Assembly: GCF_019972155.1 (NCBI RefSeq)
Contig: NZ_BOVL01000020.1
Coordinates: 344,147 to 408,146, forward strand
Direction: 5' to 3'
Source of the DNA: Bradyrhizobium sp. RD5-C2
GTDB taxonomy: Bacteria > Pseudomonadota > Alphaproteobacteria > Rhizobiales > Xanthobacteraceae
DNA length: 64,000 nucleotides
Below the pieces are notes generated by a model. It was not told where the DNA came from. It saw only the letters and a list, made by a program, of their open reading frames with translations, and ran no database searches. Positions within the stretch are counted from its first letter, which is position 1; each line of letters begins with the position of its first letter. The translations under genes were made by a program, and so were the position numbers. Below are positions 33,030 through 43,235 of the stretch, one piece after another.

Positions 33030-34910
33030 ATGCTGACATCCGGCCGACGCATGGACAGTGCTTGGATGACGCTTGAGCGGCGCGGCGCGCTGCCGGCCGA
33101 ACTTCTGTCCGCCGACATCTACGACAGCTGGATGCGCTGTATTTCGCTAGGACTTGATACCTTGCGTCCTCCGTCTCCCGAACTCGTGAGCAGCGCCGTG
33201 CTGCGCCAGGAGCAGCAGCGCTGCTCACTGATCCGCGGCCTGGCGCTCGCGGAAATGCACACCCTGCATCAGCAGATCGCCGGCTCGAACTTCATGATCG
33301 CGTTTGCGAACGCCGACGGACTGCTGCTCGACATCATCTCGGATTCGAGTTTCAGCGACACCTCCGACGCCGCCAGTATCCGGCCTGGCACGGTGTGGAG
33401 CGAGGCCAGCTGCGGCACCAACGGCCTCGGAACGGCGGCCTATCTCAAGCGGGCTATCGTCGTTCATGGGCGCGAGCACTTCTTCCCGCGCTACAGCAAC
33501 CTCACATGCATCGCAGCTCCGATCTTCGCGCCCGACGGTGAACTCGCAGGGATCCTGGATGCGTCATCGGACTGCATGTCGCGCCAGGCTCACACCCAGG
33601 CGCTGGTGGCGATGGCGGCGACCCAGATCGAGAACGGCCTGTTCCGCGAATATCACCGCGGCAACATCCTGATTGCCTTCCACAACCGCGGCGAATATCT
33701 CCACACCCTGAGCGCGGGCCTGCTCGCAGTCGACAACGAGGGCCGCATCCTTGCGGCGAACCGTGCCGCAAGTGTCCTGCTGCATGGCCTGCCCGCGTCG
33801 CCGGGGCGGCGCTTCGCCGACGTGTTTCGCACCAAGTTCAGCGTCTTTGTCGATGAAGGGCGGCATAAGGAACGCCAGCGCCTGCAAGACGAGGTCGGCA
33901 GCCAGTTTGTCGCAACGATCGAGAATGCGCGTCAGTTCTCGATGATTCAGGCCGTCTCGCGGCCCCGGCCGCCGGCACCCAAGGGCGTCGCAACGCAATT
34001 CGTGTCCGCCGATCCCGCGATCGCCTCCGTGGTCCAGCAGGTCGGCATCGCGGCCGTCCGGAAGATGCCGATCCTGATCCGCGGCGAAACCGGCACCGGC
34101 AAGGAGCAGCTCGCCCGCCACGCCCACGTCGCCAGCGGCCGCAGCGGCGCCTTCGTTCCGGTCAATTGCGCTGCGCTTCCCGACAGCCTGGTCGAGGCCG
34201 AGCTGTTTGGCTATGCCGAGGGTGCGTTCACAGGCGCCAAGAAGGGCGGAGCCACCGGGCTATTCAAGGAGGCGGATGGCGGCACGCTGTTCCTCGATGA
34301 GATCGGCGATATGCCGGTCACGTTACAAGCCGTGCTCCTGCGCTTTCTCGACGATTGGACGGTGCGTCCGGTCGGCGGCACCAAACGCCAGGTCGACGTT
34401 CTTCTGGTATCGGCCACGAATGCCAATCTCGACGACTCAATCGCCAAAGGCCGATTCCGGTCCGATCTGCTGTTTCGGCTCAATATGCTGGAGGTGACGT
34501 TGCCGCCGTTACGCGAGCGCTCCGACTTCGCCGAAATTGCCCGCCACCTGATCCAGCAAATCGACCCTTTGATGGATCTGACCGATGGGGCGATCGAACG
34601 TTTGGCCGAGCTGGACTGGGACGGAAACATCCGCGAACTGCGCAATATCCTTTCCCGATTGTCCCTGGCCGAACCGGGCGACTTGATCGACGAGGCCTCG
34701 GTCGAGTCGGTTCGCGTGCATTCGGGCGGCGAGCGCCTGGCTGGCAAAGGAACCGGCAGCGGCAATCTCAAGCCCAATTTGCACGAGATACAGCGCTCGC
34801 ATGTGCTGACGGCCTACGCCGAAACAGGCAACAACATCAGCAAGACCGCGCGCCGCCTCGGCGTTTCGCGCAATACGATCTATCGAGCCCTGCGCGGCAA
34901 ACAGGATTAG
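33030..34910 (+). CDS. Sigma-54-dependent activator, AcoR/MimR-like, with GAF domain (copy 2)
   Basis: This 626-residue activator is divergent from the monooxygenase operon. It has an N-terminal region and a GAF-type sensor (FMIAFANADGLLLDIISDSSFSD, WSEASCGTNGLGTAAYLKRAI), an AAA+ domain with RGETGTGKEQLARHAH, EGAFTGA and GGTLFLDEIGDMP, and a C-terminal Fis motif NISKTARRLGVSRNTIYRAL. The ATG at 33030 is chosen because GGGAGGAGCC precedes it; an in-frame ATG at 32940 has no binding site. The AAA+ and Fis parts are close to those of copy 1 while the sensor parts differ more, suggesting two signals for one promoter. No receiver domain is present. Confidence 0.92.
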   Translation: MLTSGRRMDSAWMTLERRGALPAELLSADIYDSWMRCISLGLDTLRPPSPELVSSAVLRQEQQRCSLIRGLALAEMHTLHQQIAGSNFMIAFANADGLLLDIISDSSFSDTSDAASIRPGTVWSEASCGTNGLGTAAYLKRAIVVHGREHFFPRYSNLTCIAAPIFAPDGELAGILDASSDCMSRQAHTQALVAMAATQIENGLFREYHRGNILIAFHNRGEYLHTLSAGLLAVDNEGRILAANRAASVLLHGLPASPGRRFADVFRTKFSVFVDEGRHKERQRLQDEVGSQFVATIENARQFSMIQAVSRPRPPAPKGVATQFVSADPAIASVVQQVGIAAVRKMPILIRGETGTGKEQLARHAHVASGRSGAFVPVNCAALPDSLVEAELFGYAEGAFTGAKKGGATGLFKEADGGTLFLDEIGDMPVTLQAVLLRFLDDWTVRPVGGTKRQVDVLLVSATNANLDDSIAKGRFRSDLLFRLNMLEVTLPPLRERSDFAEIARHLIQQIDPLMDLTDGAIERLAELDWDGNIRELRNILSRLSLAEPGDLIDEASVESVRVHSGGERLAGKGTGSGNLKPNLHEIQRSHVLTAYAETGNNISKTARRLGVSRNTIYRALRGKQD

Positions 34911-35008
34911 TACAATCGCCGCGAGGGCTCCAGGATGCCGGCGCGATCTGGCTTTAAATGAACGCGATGGCGTCCTGTCCCTCTTCGCGTTCAATTGGGA
35001 GAATCGTG

Positions 35009-35431
35009 ATGTTTGAACCGGACAACAGTCTCGAAGCCCTTATGCAAGCCGCGGCACGCGATGCCGGCATTATTCCGGCATTCTATCGCACATTGCTGGA
35101 GACCGAACTTTATGTTCTGACGCCGGAAGCACCTATGAAGCCCGGACGGCGCCGTTCGCTGAAGTTTCAAGAAGAGATCAATATTGCAACGGTCGACTTT
35201 CAGAATATGAGATGGCTTCCTGCCTTTACCTCGAAGAAGCGAATTTACGACTACATAAAGGAGCCCGAAGTGTGCCTTGGCGCCGCCGCGCGCAATCTAT
35301 TCGAGATGTTGCCTGACTCCAATTTCTGGCTCAATCCGTTGTCAGAATGCCAAAAGCCGCTGCCGGCTACCGAGATCGCTCTACTGATGAGTGGCAAGAT
35401 CTTTGACCTATCGATGAAGATCGCGCGATAG
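35009..35431 (+). CDS. SseB-family N-terminal domain protein
   Basis: This 140-residue protein resembles the SseB N-terminal domain: FEPDNSLEALMQAAARDAGIIPAFYRTLLETELYVL is the typical opening, followed by strand-rich sequence and FWLNPLSECQKPLPATEIALL. SseB-type proteins are poorly understood; the E. coli member affects serine sensitivity. The ATG at 35009 follows TTGGGAG, better than an upstream start at 34958. It is 98 bases after the activator gene in the same direction. No link to monooxygenase function is evident. Confidence 0.7.
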   Translation: MFEPDNSLEALMQAAARDAGIIPAFYRTLLETELYVLTPEAPMKPGRRRSLKFQEEINIATVDFQNMRWLPAFTSKKRIYDYIKEPEVCLGAAARNLFEMLPDSNFWLNPLSECQKPLPATEIALLMSGKIFDLSMKIAR

Positions 35432-35603
35432 GCACAGTGGCGGTCGCAATGATCGTAATGACTACGTTGTCAGGTCACGAACTGCCCCCCGAACATGTGG
35501 TTAGGCATCCGGATGATCTCGATTCGCCAGCCGCACCGCGTGGTGCAATCATAGGTGTCACCTACCTCGCAATCACCCTGCGCATCGCCGCTTTCTCAGA
35601 GTA

Positions 35604-35634
35604 GTTTGAATCGCCGCTCCAATTCATCATGAGC
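35604..35634 (+). repeat. Dispersed intergenic repeat, partial copy D (3' half)
   Basis: Only the last third of the repeat is recognisable: TTTGAATCGCCGCTCCAATTCATCATGAG resembles the ends of copies A-C, which share TTGAA, CGCTCCAATCCATCATG. It is about 140 bases before full copy B in the same orientation. Confidence 0.5.
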
Positions 35635-35772
35635 AAGCTTAAGCTAGCTCCAGCAATCGATGCCCGATTGGAGCTATCCGGAAAACGGTTCGTCCAACCA
35701 AAGACAGTGCAAGAGGCCGTCTTTCACCCTGCTCCGCGACTACGCCGCGCAGCTCACGTTGGCTGTGGTCAG

Positions 35773-35862
35773 ATTTTCTTGATTTCCCGGTGCGCACGAC
35801 GTGCACACGCCGCCAGCTAGCTGACTGAAAACGTTGAATTCTCGTTCCAATCCATCATGAAA
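35773..35862 (+). repeat. Dispersed intergenic repeat, copy B
   Basis: Shares with copies A and C the blocks ATTTTCTTGAT, CCCGGTGC, GTGCACACGCCGCC, TTGAATTCTCG and TCCAATCCATCATGA. The central part reads GTGCGCACGACGTGCAC, a near palindrome. No coding capacity is evident. Confidence 0.7.
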
Positions 35863-35948
35863 AACTTTGGAGCTGTTTCAAGCCAAGATGCGAAGGGTGG
35901 GTCAAAGGACGTCAGCATGCGCCATGAGGTACCGTGGGGCTGATACCA

Positions 35949-36467
35949 TCAACCGCTGTTGCGCAGGAATACGTAGTCCGCCGAATAGGGCGCGCTACGG
36001 TAATCCCCGACTCTCTCGCACGAGCCCCGCGCGACCCCGCCCTCGGTGTTGATGCGCTGGACAACGGTCGCGGCCGACAGCACACCGTTACCGCGCCGAT
36101 CGACCACTTCGAGCTCGAGCGACGGAATGTCGTTCGAGGTCGCGCCGGGCGCGCTGGCGACGACCTTACCCTTCACGGCGCTACCGTCCGTGAGCTCCCA
36201 ACTCGGTCCGCCGTAATGCCGTCCAATCGACTTTCCGTCCAGCATGAGCGTCGCAATCGGCTCGCGCAATTGCCAAGTCAGCGCGCGAACTCTCGATTGG
36301 GATTTCCCGACGTCCAGCTTGCATTCGTAGACCTGCGCGCCCTCGGCATGGAGGGTAGTGATAACGGTCCTGTCGCGCACCGCAATTGCCAACGGCTCTT
36401 GCGCCGCCGCCCTGCCGATGAGGGCGGCAAAAGAAACGGCGCCAACGAACGCTGTCGGAATCTTCAT
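35949..36467 (-). CDS. Secreted DUF3455 domain protein
   Basis: This 172-residue protein has a signal peptide (MKIPTAFVGAVSFAALIGRAAA) and then the DUF3455 pattern: an EGAQVYECKLD strand, IATLMLDGKSIGRHYGGPSWELTDGSAVKGKVVASAPG, and a C-terminal part ending PYSADYVFLRN. The family is widespread in proteobacteria and fungi and has no established function. It should be periplasmic or secreted. It lies 71 bases downstream of the secretion fusion-protein gene in the same direction, but its own signal peptide means it does not need the type I system. Confidence 0.82.
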   Translation of the reverse strand: MKIPTAFVGAVSFAALIGRAAAQEPLAIAVRDRTVITTLHAEGAQVYECKLDVGKSQSRVRALTWQLREPIATLMLDGKSIGRHYGGPSWELTDGSAVKGKVVASAPGATSNDIPSLELEVVDRRGNGVLSAATVVQRINTEGGVARGSCERVGDYRSAPYSADYVFLRNSG

Positions 36468-36538
36468 CGGTTTTCCTCGACTTGGTTGCAGCTGTAACGT
36501 GTGGGCTGACGGCGGCGAAGCCGGACTGCTCGCCAGGT

Positions 36539-37993
36539 CTAGCGCTCGCGCAAAACTTCCTGGCGGTAGCGCAGCAATGGCGAAAGCAGATAGCTCAGGA
36601 CCGTCCGCGATCCCGTCTTGATCTCCACGGTCACCGCCATGCCGGGCGACAGGTTAACGACTCTGTCGTCGATCTGCATTTTTGCGCGATCGAGCGAAAT
36701 GCGCGCGCTGTAGTTCAGTTCCTGGCCCTTCGGCTCGCTGGTTTCGTTCTGCGTCCCCAGAGTGCGATCGCTGGAGCGATCCTGCTGGCGATCGCGGATC
36801 ACGGCGTCCTGCGAAACCAAGAGCACCTGACCATGCAGTAGCCCGTAGCGGGTAAAATTGAAGGTATCGATCTTGATCTCGGCTTGCTGTCCGGCATGGA
36901 CGAAGCCGATGTCGTGATTCGACACCATGGCTTCGATTTCCAGCCGGCTGTCGCTCGGCACGACCACCAGCAGCGACTGCGCCGGCGTAACCACGCCGCC
37001 GACGGTGTGGATCGCGAGCTGCTGCACCACGCCGTCGACGGGGGCCGTCAGCTGCTGAAGCCTGGTCCTCTGCTCGGCCTTGATCAGGTCCTGCGCGAGC
37101 CCGTTCGCCTTCTGCTCGGACTTGGCCAGTTCGTCGGAAAGCGTATGCCGATACTCCGCCACCGCTTGCCCGCGGGTCTCGCGGATCGCTGCGATCGCCG
37201 CCTCGGTCTCATGCAGATGGCTGTTCTGCACGTTGTATTCTTCCTGTTGCTCGACCAGCAGCTGGAGCACCTCGAAATAGCCGAGCTTCGAACCCAGCTC
37301 CTTCTCGACCAGCGTCTTACGAATGTCGACGCGCGACTGGATTACCGGAATAATCGTCTCGAGCTTGTGGATTGTCGCCGATGCGGTGGCTTGTTCGGCC
37401 TCCTTCTGCGCTTGCTGGCGCAGGAGTGCCGCGGTCTTGGCGCGATGCTCGGTCACCTGGTTCAGCAACAACTGACGCTGGGCCGCAACCAGTTCCGGGT
37501 CGGCCCCGGCGGGCGGCATGAGGTCGGCAGCGGGATCCTCGCTACCGGTGAGCGCCGCGCGCACGCGCGCGATGTTGAGCCGCTCGGCCAGCAGATCGTT
37601 GCGCAAATGATCGCGCTCCGCCGCGTTCACGGTCGGGTCAAGTTCGATCAGCACCTCGCCGGCCCTCACCGCCTGCCCGTCCTGTACCCGGATCGACCGC
37701 ACGACGCCGGTCTCGAACGGCTGCACCACCTTGGTGCCGTCGCCCGGCAGGATTTTTCCGGTCGCCGAAGCCACGATATCGATGGTACCCCACCAGGCCC
37801 AGAGCAAGGCCGCGCAAAACATCAGGGCGATGCTGGCCGCGGTCGCCCGGCCGACCGGCGACGGTGGCGTCTCCACGATCTCGAGCGCCGCCGGTAGAAA
37901 CGCCAGCTCCTCAGTGCTCTTGCGTTGCGCAGGGAGGAACGAGATCACGCGTGGCGCGGATCCGGCCGCAACAGCCGCTTCAGACGACTTCAT
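36539..37993 (-). CDS. Type I secretion membrane fusion protein, HlyD family
   Basis: This 484-residue protein has a short cytoplasmic N-terminus, one membrane segment (ASIALMFCAALLWAWWGTIDIVA, residues about 50-73), and the periplasmic HlyD layout: a beta-barrel/lipoyl half (GKILPGDGTKVVQPFETGVVRSIRVQDGQAVRAGEVLIELD), a long coiled-coil hairpin, the returning half (LTAPVDGVVQQLAIHTVGGVVTPAQSLLVVVP) and a C-terminal barrel. It bridges the inner-membrane ATPase and an outer-membrane TolC-type channel. It overlaps the ATPase gene by 14 bases. No TolC gene lies nearby, so a chromosomal one elsewhere is presumably used. Confidence 0.9.
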   Translation of the reverse strand: MKSSEAAVAAGSAPRVISFLPAQRKSTEELAFLPAALEIVETPPSPVGRATAASIALMFCAALLWAWWGTIDIVASATGKILPGDGTKVVQPFETGVVRSIRVQDGQAVRAGEVLIELDPTVNAAERDHLRNDLLAERLNIARVRAALTGSEDPAADLMPPAGADPELVAAQRQLLLNQVTEHRAKTAALLRQQAQKEAEQATASATIHKLETIIPVIQSRVDIRKTLVEKELGSKLGYFEVLQLLVEQQEEYNVQNSHLHETEAAIAAIRETRGQAVAEYRHTLSDELAKSEQKANGLAQDLIKAEQRTRLQQLTAPVDGVVQQLAIHTVGGVVTPAQSLLVVVPSDSRLEIEAMVSNHDIGFVHAGQQAEIKIDTFNFTRYGLLHGQVLLVSQDAVIRDRQQDRSSDRTLGTQNETSEPKGQELNYSARISLDRAKMQIDDRVVNLSPGMAVTVEIKTGSRTVLSYLLSPLLRYRQEVLRER

Positions 37994-40118
37994 GGAATCC
38001 TCCTTGCAACCGGTGCAGCGACGCGTAGCGGCCGCCGGTCTTGATCAGCGTGTCGTGGCTGCCGTCCTCGACCAGGCGACCGCGATCGAGCGTCACGATG
38101 CGGTCCGCCGTGCGGACGGTCGAGAGCCGGTGTGCGATCACCAACACCGTCCGCCCCTTGGCGATGTCCTTCATGTTCTGCTGAACAATGCGTTCGCTCT
38201 CGTAGTCCAGCGCGCTGGTCGCCTCGTCGAAGATCAGGATGCGCGGATCGCCCACCAGCGCACGCGCAATGGCGATGCGCTGCCGCTGGCCGCCCGAAAG
38301 CGTCGAACCGCGCTCGCCGACCACGGTGTCGTAACCCTCGGCAAGCTCGAGGATGAAGTCGTGCGCTCCCGCGAGCCGAGCCGCCGCAACGATGCGTTCC
38401 ATCGGCATGGTCGGATCGGCGAGCGCAATATTGTCGCGCACCGAACGGTTGAACAGCACGTTCTCCTGCAACACGACGCCGATCTGACGGCGCAGCCAGG
38501 CCGGATCGGCCATCGCGAGGTCCATGCCGTCCACCAGCACGCGCCCGCGCTCCGGGACATAGAGCCGCTGCACCAGCTTGGCGAACGTGCTCTTGCCCGA
38601 GCCCGAGGGCCCGACGATACCGACGGTCTGGCCGGCCGGCACATCGAACGAGACATCGTGCAGCACCTCCTGTCCGTCAACGCGGTAGCGGAACGAGACA
38701 TGGTCGAACCTGATGTCGCCGCGGATGGCCGGCAGCCGCGCCCGCCCGGCCGAATAGGTCGGCTCGGCGGTGGTGTTGAGGATGTCGCCGAGCCGCGCGA
38801 TAGACAGCCGCGCCTGATGAAAATCCTGCCAAATCTGCGCCAGGCGCAGCACCGGCGCGCTCACCCTGCCGGCCAGGATGTTGAAGGCGACGAGCTCGCC
38901 GACCGAAAGATCGCCGTCGATGACGAGCCTGGCGCCGCAGTACAGGATGCTCGCCGTGACGATCTTGCTGACCAGCTGCACCGTCTGGCTCGCGCTGTTG
39001 CCGAGACTGAGGACGCGGAAGCTCGCCGCAACATAGCCGGCCAGTTGCTCTTCCCAGCGGCGCTGCATCTGCGGCTCGACCGCCATCGCCTTTAGCGTCT
39101 CGATGCCGGTGACGCTCTCGACCAAAAACGCCTGGTTCTCGGCACCGCGGCGGAATTTCTCGTCGAGCCGTCGCCGGAACAGCGGCGTCGCTCCTGCCGA
39201 TATCACGATGTAGAAGGGAAACGAGCCGATCACGATCCACGTCAGCAGCGGTGAATAGAAGAACATCACGCCCAAGAAGACGAACGTGAAGAACAGGTCG
39301 ATCAGCAGGGCCAGCGCTGAGCTGGTGAGAAAATTGCGGATGTTCTCCAGCTCGCGCACCCGCGCCACCGAATCCCCGACGCGACGGGCCTGGAAATAGG
39401 CCATCGGCAAAGCCAGCAAATGGTGAAACAGGCGCGCGCCGAGTTCGACGTCGATCCGATTAGTGGTGTGGGAAAACAGATAGGTGCGGAGGATTCCGAG
39501 CACGGTCTCAAAGACCGAGATCGTCACTAGTCCGAGAACCAGGACATCGAGGGTGGTCAGCGACCGGTGCACCAGCACCTTGTCGATCACCACCTGGTAG
39601 AACAGCGGCGAAACCAGGCCGAACAGTTGCAGGAAGAACGATGCGACCAGCACCTCGCCCAGCAGATGACGATATTTGTGAATCGCGCCCATGAACCAGA
39701 CGATGTCGAAGCGGCGGGTGATGTCCGACAGACCGGCGCGGCGGGTCATCAGGATCAATTGACCATCCCAAATCGAAACCAGCTCGTCCCGCGTCATGAG
39801 CGCGGGCCGCGCCGCCGGCGCCTGCACCAGAACCTTGCCCTCGGCGGCCTTGGCAACCACCATGAATCCACCGTCGCGCAGCGCCGCGATGGCGGGCAAG
39901 GGCGTGCTGCCAAGCCTGGACCAGTCGGTCCGGCAAGCCCGTGCCTTGAGCCCGAGGCCTTTGGCGCACCGGATCATCTCCGCTGCGCCGATCTTATCCG
40001 TGCCCAGCCGATCCGCGATCTGTCCGGCATCGGCCGCAACCCCCTGGAGATGCAGCAGCGTCACGAGGGCTTCGAGACCTTGGTCAACGGGTCTCGTGCT
40101 GTTGGTTTCGTTGCTCAT
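37980..40118 (-). CDS. Type I secretion ABC transporter, HlyB family, with degenerate C39 domain
   Basis: This 712-residue fused transporter-ATPase has three parts. An N-terminal C39-like domain (residues about 10-130) lacks the catalytic cysteine, since the position reads ALVTLLHLQGV; this is the non-cleaving CLD type typical of RTX exporters. A six-helix membrane domain follows, then a nucleotide-binding domain with Walker A VGPSGSGKSTFAKL, signature LSGGQRQRIAIARAL and Walker B ILIFDEATSALD. It recognises the C-terminal signal of the RTX protein encoded immediately upstream and exports it in one step. The ATG at 40118 is taken in preference to a longer frame with no family sequence. The spacing to the RTX gene is 25 bases. 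Confidence 0.92.
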   Translation of the reverse strand: MSNETNSTRPVDQGLEALVTLLHLQGVAADAGQIADRLGTDKIGAAEMIRCAKGLGLKARACRTDWSRLGSTPLPAIAALRDGGFMVVAKAAEGKVLVQAPAARPALMTRDELVSIWDGQLILMTRRAGLSDITRRFDIVWFMGAIHKYRHLLGEVLVASFFLQLFGLVSPLFYQVVIDKVLVHRSLTTLDVLVLGLVTISVFETVLGILRTYLFSHTTNRIDVELGARLFHHLLALPMAYFQARRVGDSVARVRELENIRNFLTSSALALLIDLFFTFVFLGVMFFYSPLLTWIVIGSFPFYIVISAGATPLFRRRLDEKFRRGAENQAFLVESVTGIETLKAMAVEPQMQRRWEEQLAGYVAASFRVLSLGNSASQTVQLVSKIVTASILYCGARLVIDGDLSVGELVAFNILAGRVSAPVLRLAQIWQDFHQARLSIARLGDILNTTAEPTYSAGRARLPAIRGDIRFDHVSFRYRVDGQEVLHDVSFDVPAGQTVGIVGPSGSGKSTFAKLVQRLYVPERGRVLVDGMDLAMADPAWLRRQIGVVLQENVLFNRSVRDNIALADPTMPMERIVAAARLAGAHDFILELAEGYDTVVGERGSTLSGGQRQRIAIARALVGDPRILIFDEATSALDYESERIVQQNMKDIAKGRTVLVIAHRLSTVRTADRIVTLDRGRLVEDGSHDTLIKTGGRYASLHRLQGGFHEVV

Positions 40119-40143
40119 GTATGCTCTCCAGGGTGATGTTGCG

Positions 40144-43044
40144 TCAGGCTGCGTGCGGCTGCGCCAGCAGCGGTTGCTGGCCGGGCGCAGGATCGGCAAG
40201 CGGGGCGCCACCGAAACCAACACCCGTCGAGACCAGACTCGAGGCCATGAACTGGCCCAGCAGGGCAGCACCCGCCACAGGCTGAGTGTTACTCCCGGCG
40301 CCGCCGGGATTCGCCACCGCGTGGAACACGAAGTTGTTGCCGGTGCCACCGTCGAGGACGTCGGCACCGCCATTGCCAATCAGGGTGTCATCGCCTGCGC
40401 CGCCGCTCAGAGTGTCGTTGCCGCGGCTGCCGATAAGGATGTCGTTGCCGTCGCCGCCATTGGCGATGAACTGCATCGCCCCTCCGAGCCCGAAGGCGTT
40501 GATGACGTCATCGCCACCGAGGCCGTTGATCACGATGCGATCGTTGGCGTCGAAGCCGGTGATCGTGACGTCGGTGGCCAGGCCCGACACCGTGATCACG
40601 CCGTTGTTGTCGTTGATCGAGATCGCGTCGTCGCCATTGGTGGCGTTGATCACCACTGTGTCGACCTGACCATCGCCCTGTCCGCTACCGACAGGCGCTG
40701 ACAAGTCGATCGCAACACGCTTCACGTCGGTCTTGGACAGATCATTGACCGTGATCGTGTCGGCGCCGCCCAACGCGTTGACATCGATCGTCTCGATGCT
40801 CTTCAGGTTCATGCTGACGGCGCCGACGTCACGGTTGAGGGTCGCCCCCTTGCCGTTCGCCGAGATGTCGATGTTCTCGTTGACGTTGGCACCATTGTAC
40901 AACAGGGTGTCGTTGCCTGCCCCGCCGTCGACCGTGTCGCTGCCGTCGCCGGGGTTCCAGACGAAGGTGTCGTCGCCCGCCCCCATCGATGCCACGTCGT
41001 TGCCGCGGCCACCGATGACAAGGTCGTTGCCCGCGCTGCCGAAGATGGTGTCATTGCCATCGCCGCCGTTGAGCGTGAGGTTGACCTGGCCGGCGCGAAC
41101 CGCCGAAGCATTGATGATGTCGTTTCCAGCACCGCCGTTGACGACAACCGAGTCGATGCCGGCATCGACGCCACTGACCGTGACCTGCGCCGCCAATCCG
41201 TTGACGACCACCGACAAGCCGTTGCTGCCGACACTGATGCGGTCATCGCCTACCGTGCCATTGACATTCACGGTGTCCGCCACGCCGTCACCCTGACCGC
41301 TGCCCGGCGTCGCCGACAGATCGATCGCGATCTGCTTTGCGTCGGTTCCGGAGAGATCATTGACTGTGACGGTGTCGGCACCGCCGAGGGTCGCGAGCTG
41401 GATGCGCTCGATACCGCCGAGGTCCATGGTCACATTGCCGACATCGCGGAACAGCCGCACCCGCGAGCCATTGGCCGAGATGTCGATGTTCTCGGCGACA
41501 TTGGCGCCGTTGAACACCAGGGTATCGGTGCCTGCCCCGCCTTCGACCGTGTCGCTGCCGTCGCCCGGATTCCAGACGAAGGTATCGTTGCCGTTGCCGA
41601 GCAGCGCGGTATCGTTGCCGCGACCGCCAACGACGGTGTCGTTGCCGTCGCCTCCGATCAGGATGTCGTTTCCGGCGCTGCCGGTGATGGTGTCGTTGCC
41701 GGCACCGCCGTCGATGGTGAGCCCGATCACCCCGGCAGCAAGGCCGGCAGCGGTGATGACGTCGTTGCCGGCGCCGCCCTCGACGGTGAGTTGGTCGTTG
41801 GCTCCCTCGGCGCCGGCAAGGGTCACCGCTGCGGGCAGGCCGGTGACGGTGACCGAGCCCGCCGCTCCCGCCACCTGAATGTTGTCGCTGCCGTTGGTGC
41901 CGTTGACGGTCACGCTATCGGCCGCGCCGTCGCCCGCACCGCTGCCGGGTTGGCTCTCTAGGTCGATCGCGACCTGCGTGACGCCGGTACCGGTGAGGTC
42001 GCCAACATTAACGGTGTCGGCACCGCCGAACGCGTTGAAATCGATTTTCTCGATTCCGTTGAGATCCATCGTGATGTTGGCGACATCGCGGCTGAACCTC
42101 ACCCGGCCGTGGTTGGCCGTGATACTGACGTTCTCGCTGACGTTGGCGCCGTTGAACACCAGCGTATCGGTGCCGTCCTGACCTTCGACCGTGTCGCTGC
42201 CGTCGCCCGGGTTCCAGATGAAGGTGTCGTCGCCGGTGCCGCCGAGCAGGGTGTCGTTGCCGCGGCCGCCGGTGATGATGTCATTGCCGGCGCCGCCGAT
42301 CAGCATATCGTTGCCGTCGCCGCCGGTGATGGTGTCGTTGCCGTCGCCGCCGTCGACGGTGATGTTGATCAGGTTCGCGAGACCGTTGCCGGCGGTGAAG
42401 ACGTCGTCGCCGCCGTTCATGTTGAGCACGAAGTTCTCGGTGGTGCCGATGTCGAGCGAGAACGGCGCCGGGCTGATCCTGTCGAAGCGCACGCGGCTGC
42501 CGTTGGCCGTGAGCGTGAAGACTTCGGCCCCGTTGCCGCCGTTGACCTCGGCGGTATCGATGCCGTCGCCGCCTTCCATCAGGTCGGTCCCCTCACCCGG
42601 GTTCCAGATCATGAGGTCGTTGCCGGCCCCGCCGAACATCTGGTCGTTGCCGGTGCCGCCGATAAGGGTGTCGTTGCCGTCACCGCCAAACAGGAGATCG
42701 TCGCCACCCTTGCCCTGCAGGATGTCGTTGCCGGCGCCACCGAACAGCTGATCGTTGCCCGAGCCGCCGATGAGGGTGTCGTTGCCTGCGCCGCCGAACA
42801 GCTGCACGGCCGGCATTGCGCCGTTGCTCTCGTCGACCGCGATCGTGTCGTTGCCGGCCTGGCCGAACACCTGGATCGTGGCGGTGTTGGCAACCGTCGG
42901 CCGGCCGCCGAGGATGGTCACGGCGCCGCCGTTAACGAGAATGTTGCCGGCCGCATCGCGGCTGGCGACGATGGAGTTATCGAGGGAGTCGTCGAACACC
43001 GTCAGCACGCCGGAGCCTGCCGAAAAACTGGCTGTGATTGCCAT
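40144..43044 (-). CDS. Large RTX-type calcium-binding protein, type I secretion substrate
   Basis: This 966-residue protein is built almost wholly of glycine-aspartate nonapeptides (pattern GGxGxDxUx, e.g. [20 protein letters not shown]), which bind calcium outside the cell and fold into parallel beta-rolls. It has no signal peptide. The roll blocks alternate with a longer segment containing [12 protein letters not shown], then a beta-rich stretch with FNGANV and DVGNVTM. This segment occurs about four times with a period near 205-215 residues in the last three units. The C-terminal 60 residues (after NNFVFHAV) are free of the motif and should hold the export signal. No protease, lipase or adhesin domain is visible, so the function is unknown. 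It is the first gene of the export operon. Confidence 0.9.
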   Translation of the reverse strand: MAITASFSAGSGVLTVFDDSLDNSIVASRDAAGNILVNGGAVTILGGRPTVANTATIQVFGQAGNDTIAVDESNGAMPAVQLFGGAGNDTLIGGSGNDQLFGGAGNDILQGKGGDDLLFGGDGNDTLIGGTGNDQMFGGAGNDLMIWNPGEGTDLMEGGDGIDTAEVNGGNGAEVFTLTANGSRVRFDRISPAPFSLDIGTTENFVLNMNGGDDVFTAGNGLANLINITVDGGDGNDTITGGDGNDMLIGGAGNDIITGGRGNDTLLGGTGDDTFIWNPGDGSDTVEGQDGTDTLVFNGANVSENVSITANHGRVRFSRDVANITMDLNGIEKIDFNAFGGADTVNVGDLTGTGVTQVAIDLESQPGSGAGDGAADSVTVNGTNGSDNIQVAGAAGSVTVTGLPAAVTLAGAEGANDQLTVEGGAGNDVITAAGLAAGVIGLTIDGGAGNDTITGSAGNDILIGGDGNDTVVGGRGNDTALLGNGNDTFVWNPGDGSDTVEGGAGTDTLVFNGANVAENIDISANGSRVRLFRDVGNVTMDLGGIERIQLATLGGADTVTVNDLSGTDAKQIAIDLSATPGSGQGDGVADTVNVNGTVGDDRISVGSNGLSVVVNGLAAQVTVSGVDAGIDSVVVNGGAGNDIINASAVRAGQVNLTLNGGDGNDTIFGSAGNDLVIGGRGNDVASMGAGDDTFVWNPGDGSDTVDGGAGNDTLLYNGANVNENIDISANGKGATLNRDVGAVSMNLKSIETIDVNALGGADTITVNDLSKTDVKRVAIDLSAPVGSGQGDGQVDTVVINATNGDDAISINDNNGVITVSGLATDVTITGFDANDRIVINGLGGDDVINAFGLGGAMQFIANGGDGNDILIGSRGNDTLSGGAGDDTLIGNGGADVLDGGTGNNFVFHAVANPGGAGSNTQPVAGAALLGQFMASSLVSTGVGFGGAPLADPAPGQQPLLAQPHAA

Positions 43045-43235
43045 TGTAGCGGTCCTTTCGAGGATTGATGAATCAGCGCGAACGCTCATTCCTGGGGTGG
43101 GTGGTTTCTTTGGTGCCAACGCCCGATCTGGTAGTCATTGTCACCTCCGTAATCTTGACGCGCGTATGCACGGCTGCGGGCCACCAGAAATGGCGGCGCT
43201 GCGCTACGGAAGTATTTCAGGCAACGGTATTCGTG

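Larger units (their letters stand above)
35432..35948. other. 517-base non-coding gap with dispersed repeats
   Basis: No supported gene. It carries a partial repeat (35604-35634) and a full repeat copy (35773-35862). It separates the SseB-like gene (plus) from the convergent DUF3455 gene (minus). Confidence 0.55.

Noticed and set aside
39760-40118. C39 peptidase domain of the HlyB-type transporter as an active protease
   Set aside because: The catalytic cysteine position is not occupied by cysteine, so this is a C39-like non-cleaving domain, in line with an RTX substrate lacking a double-glycine leader.
40380-42800. Dense repeated short sequences that could look like a CRISPR or satellite array
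   Set aside because: They are codons for RTX nonapeptides inside a continuous open frame; spacing and sequence vary as expected for coding repeats.
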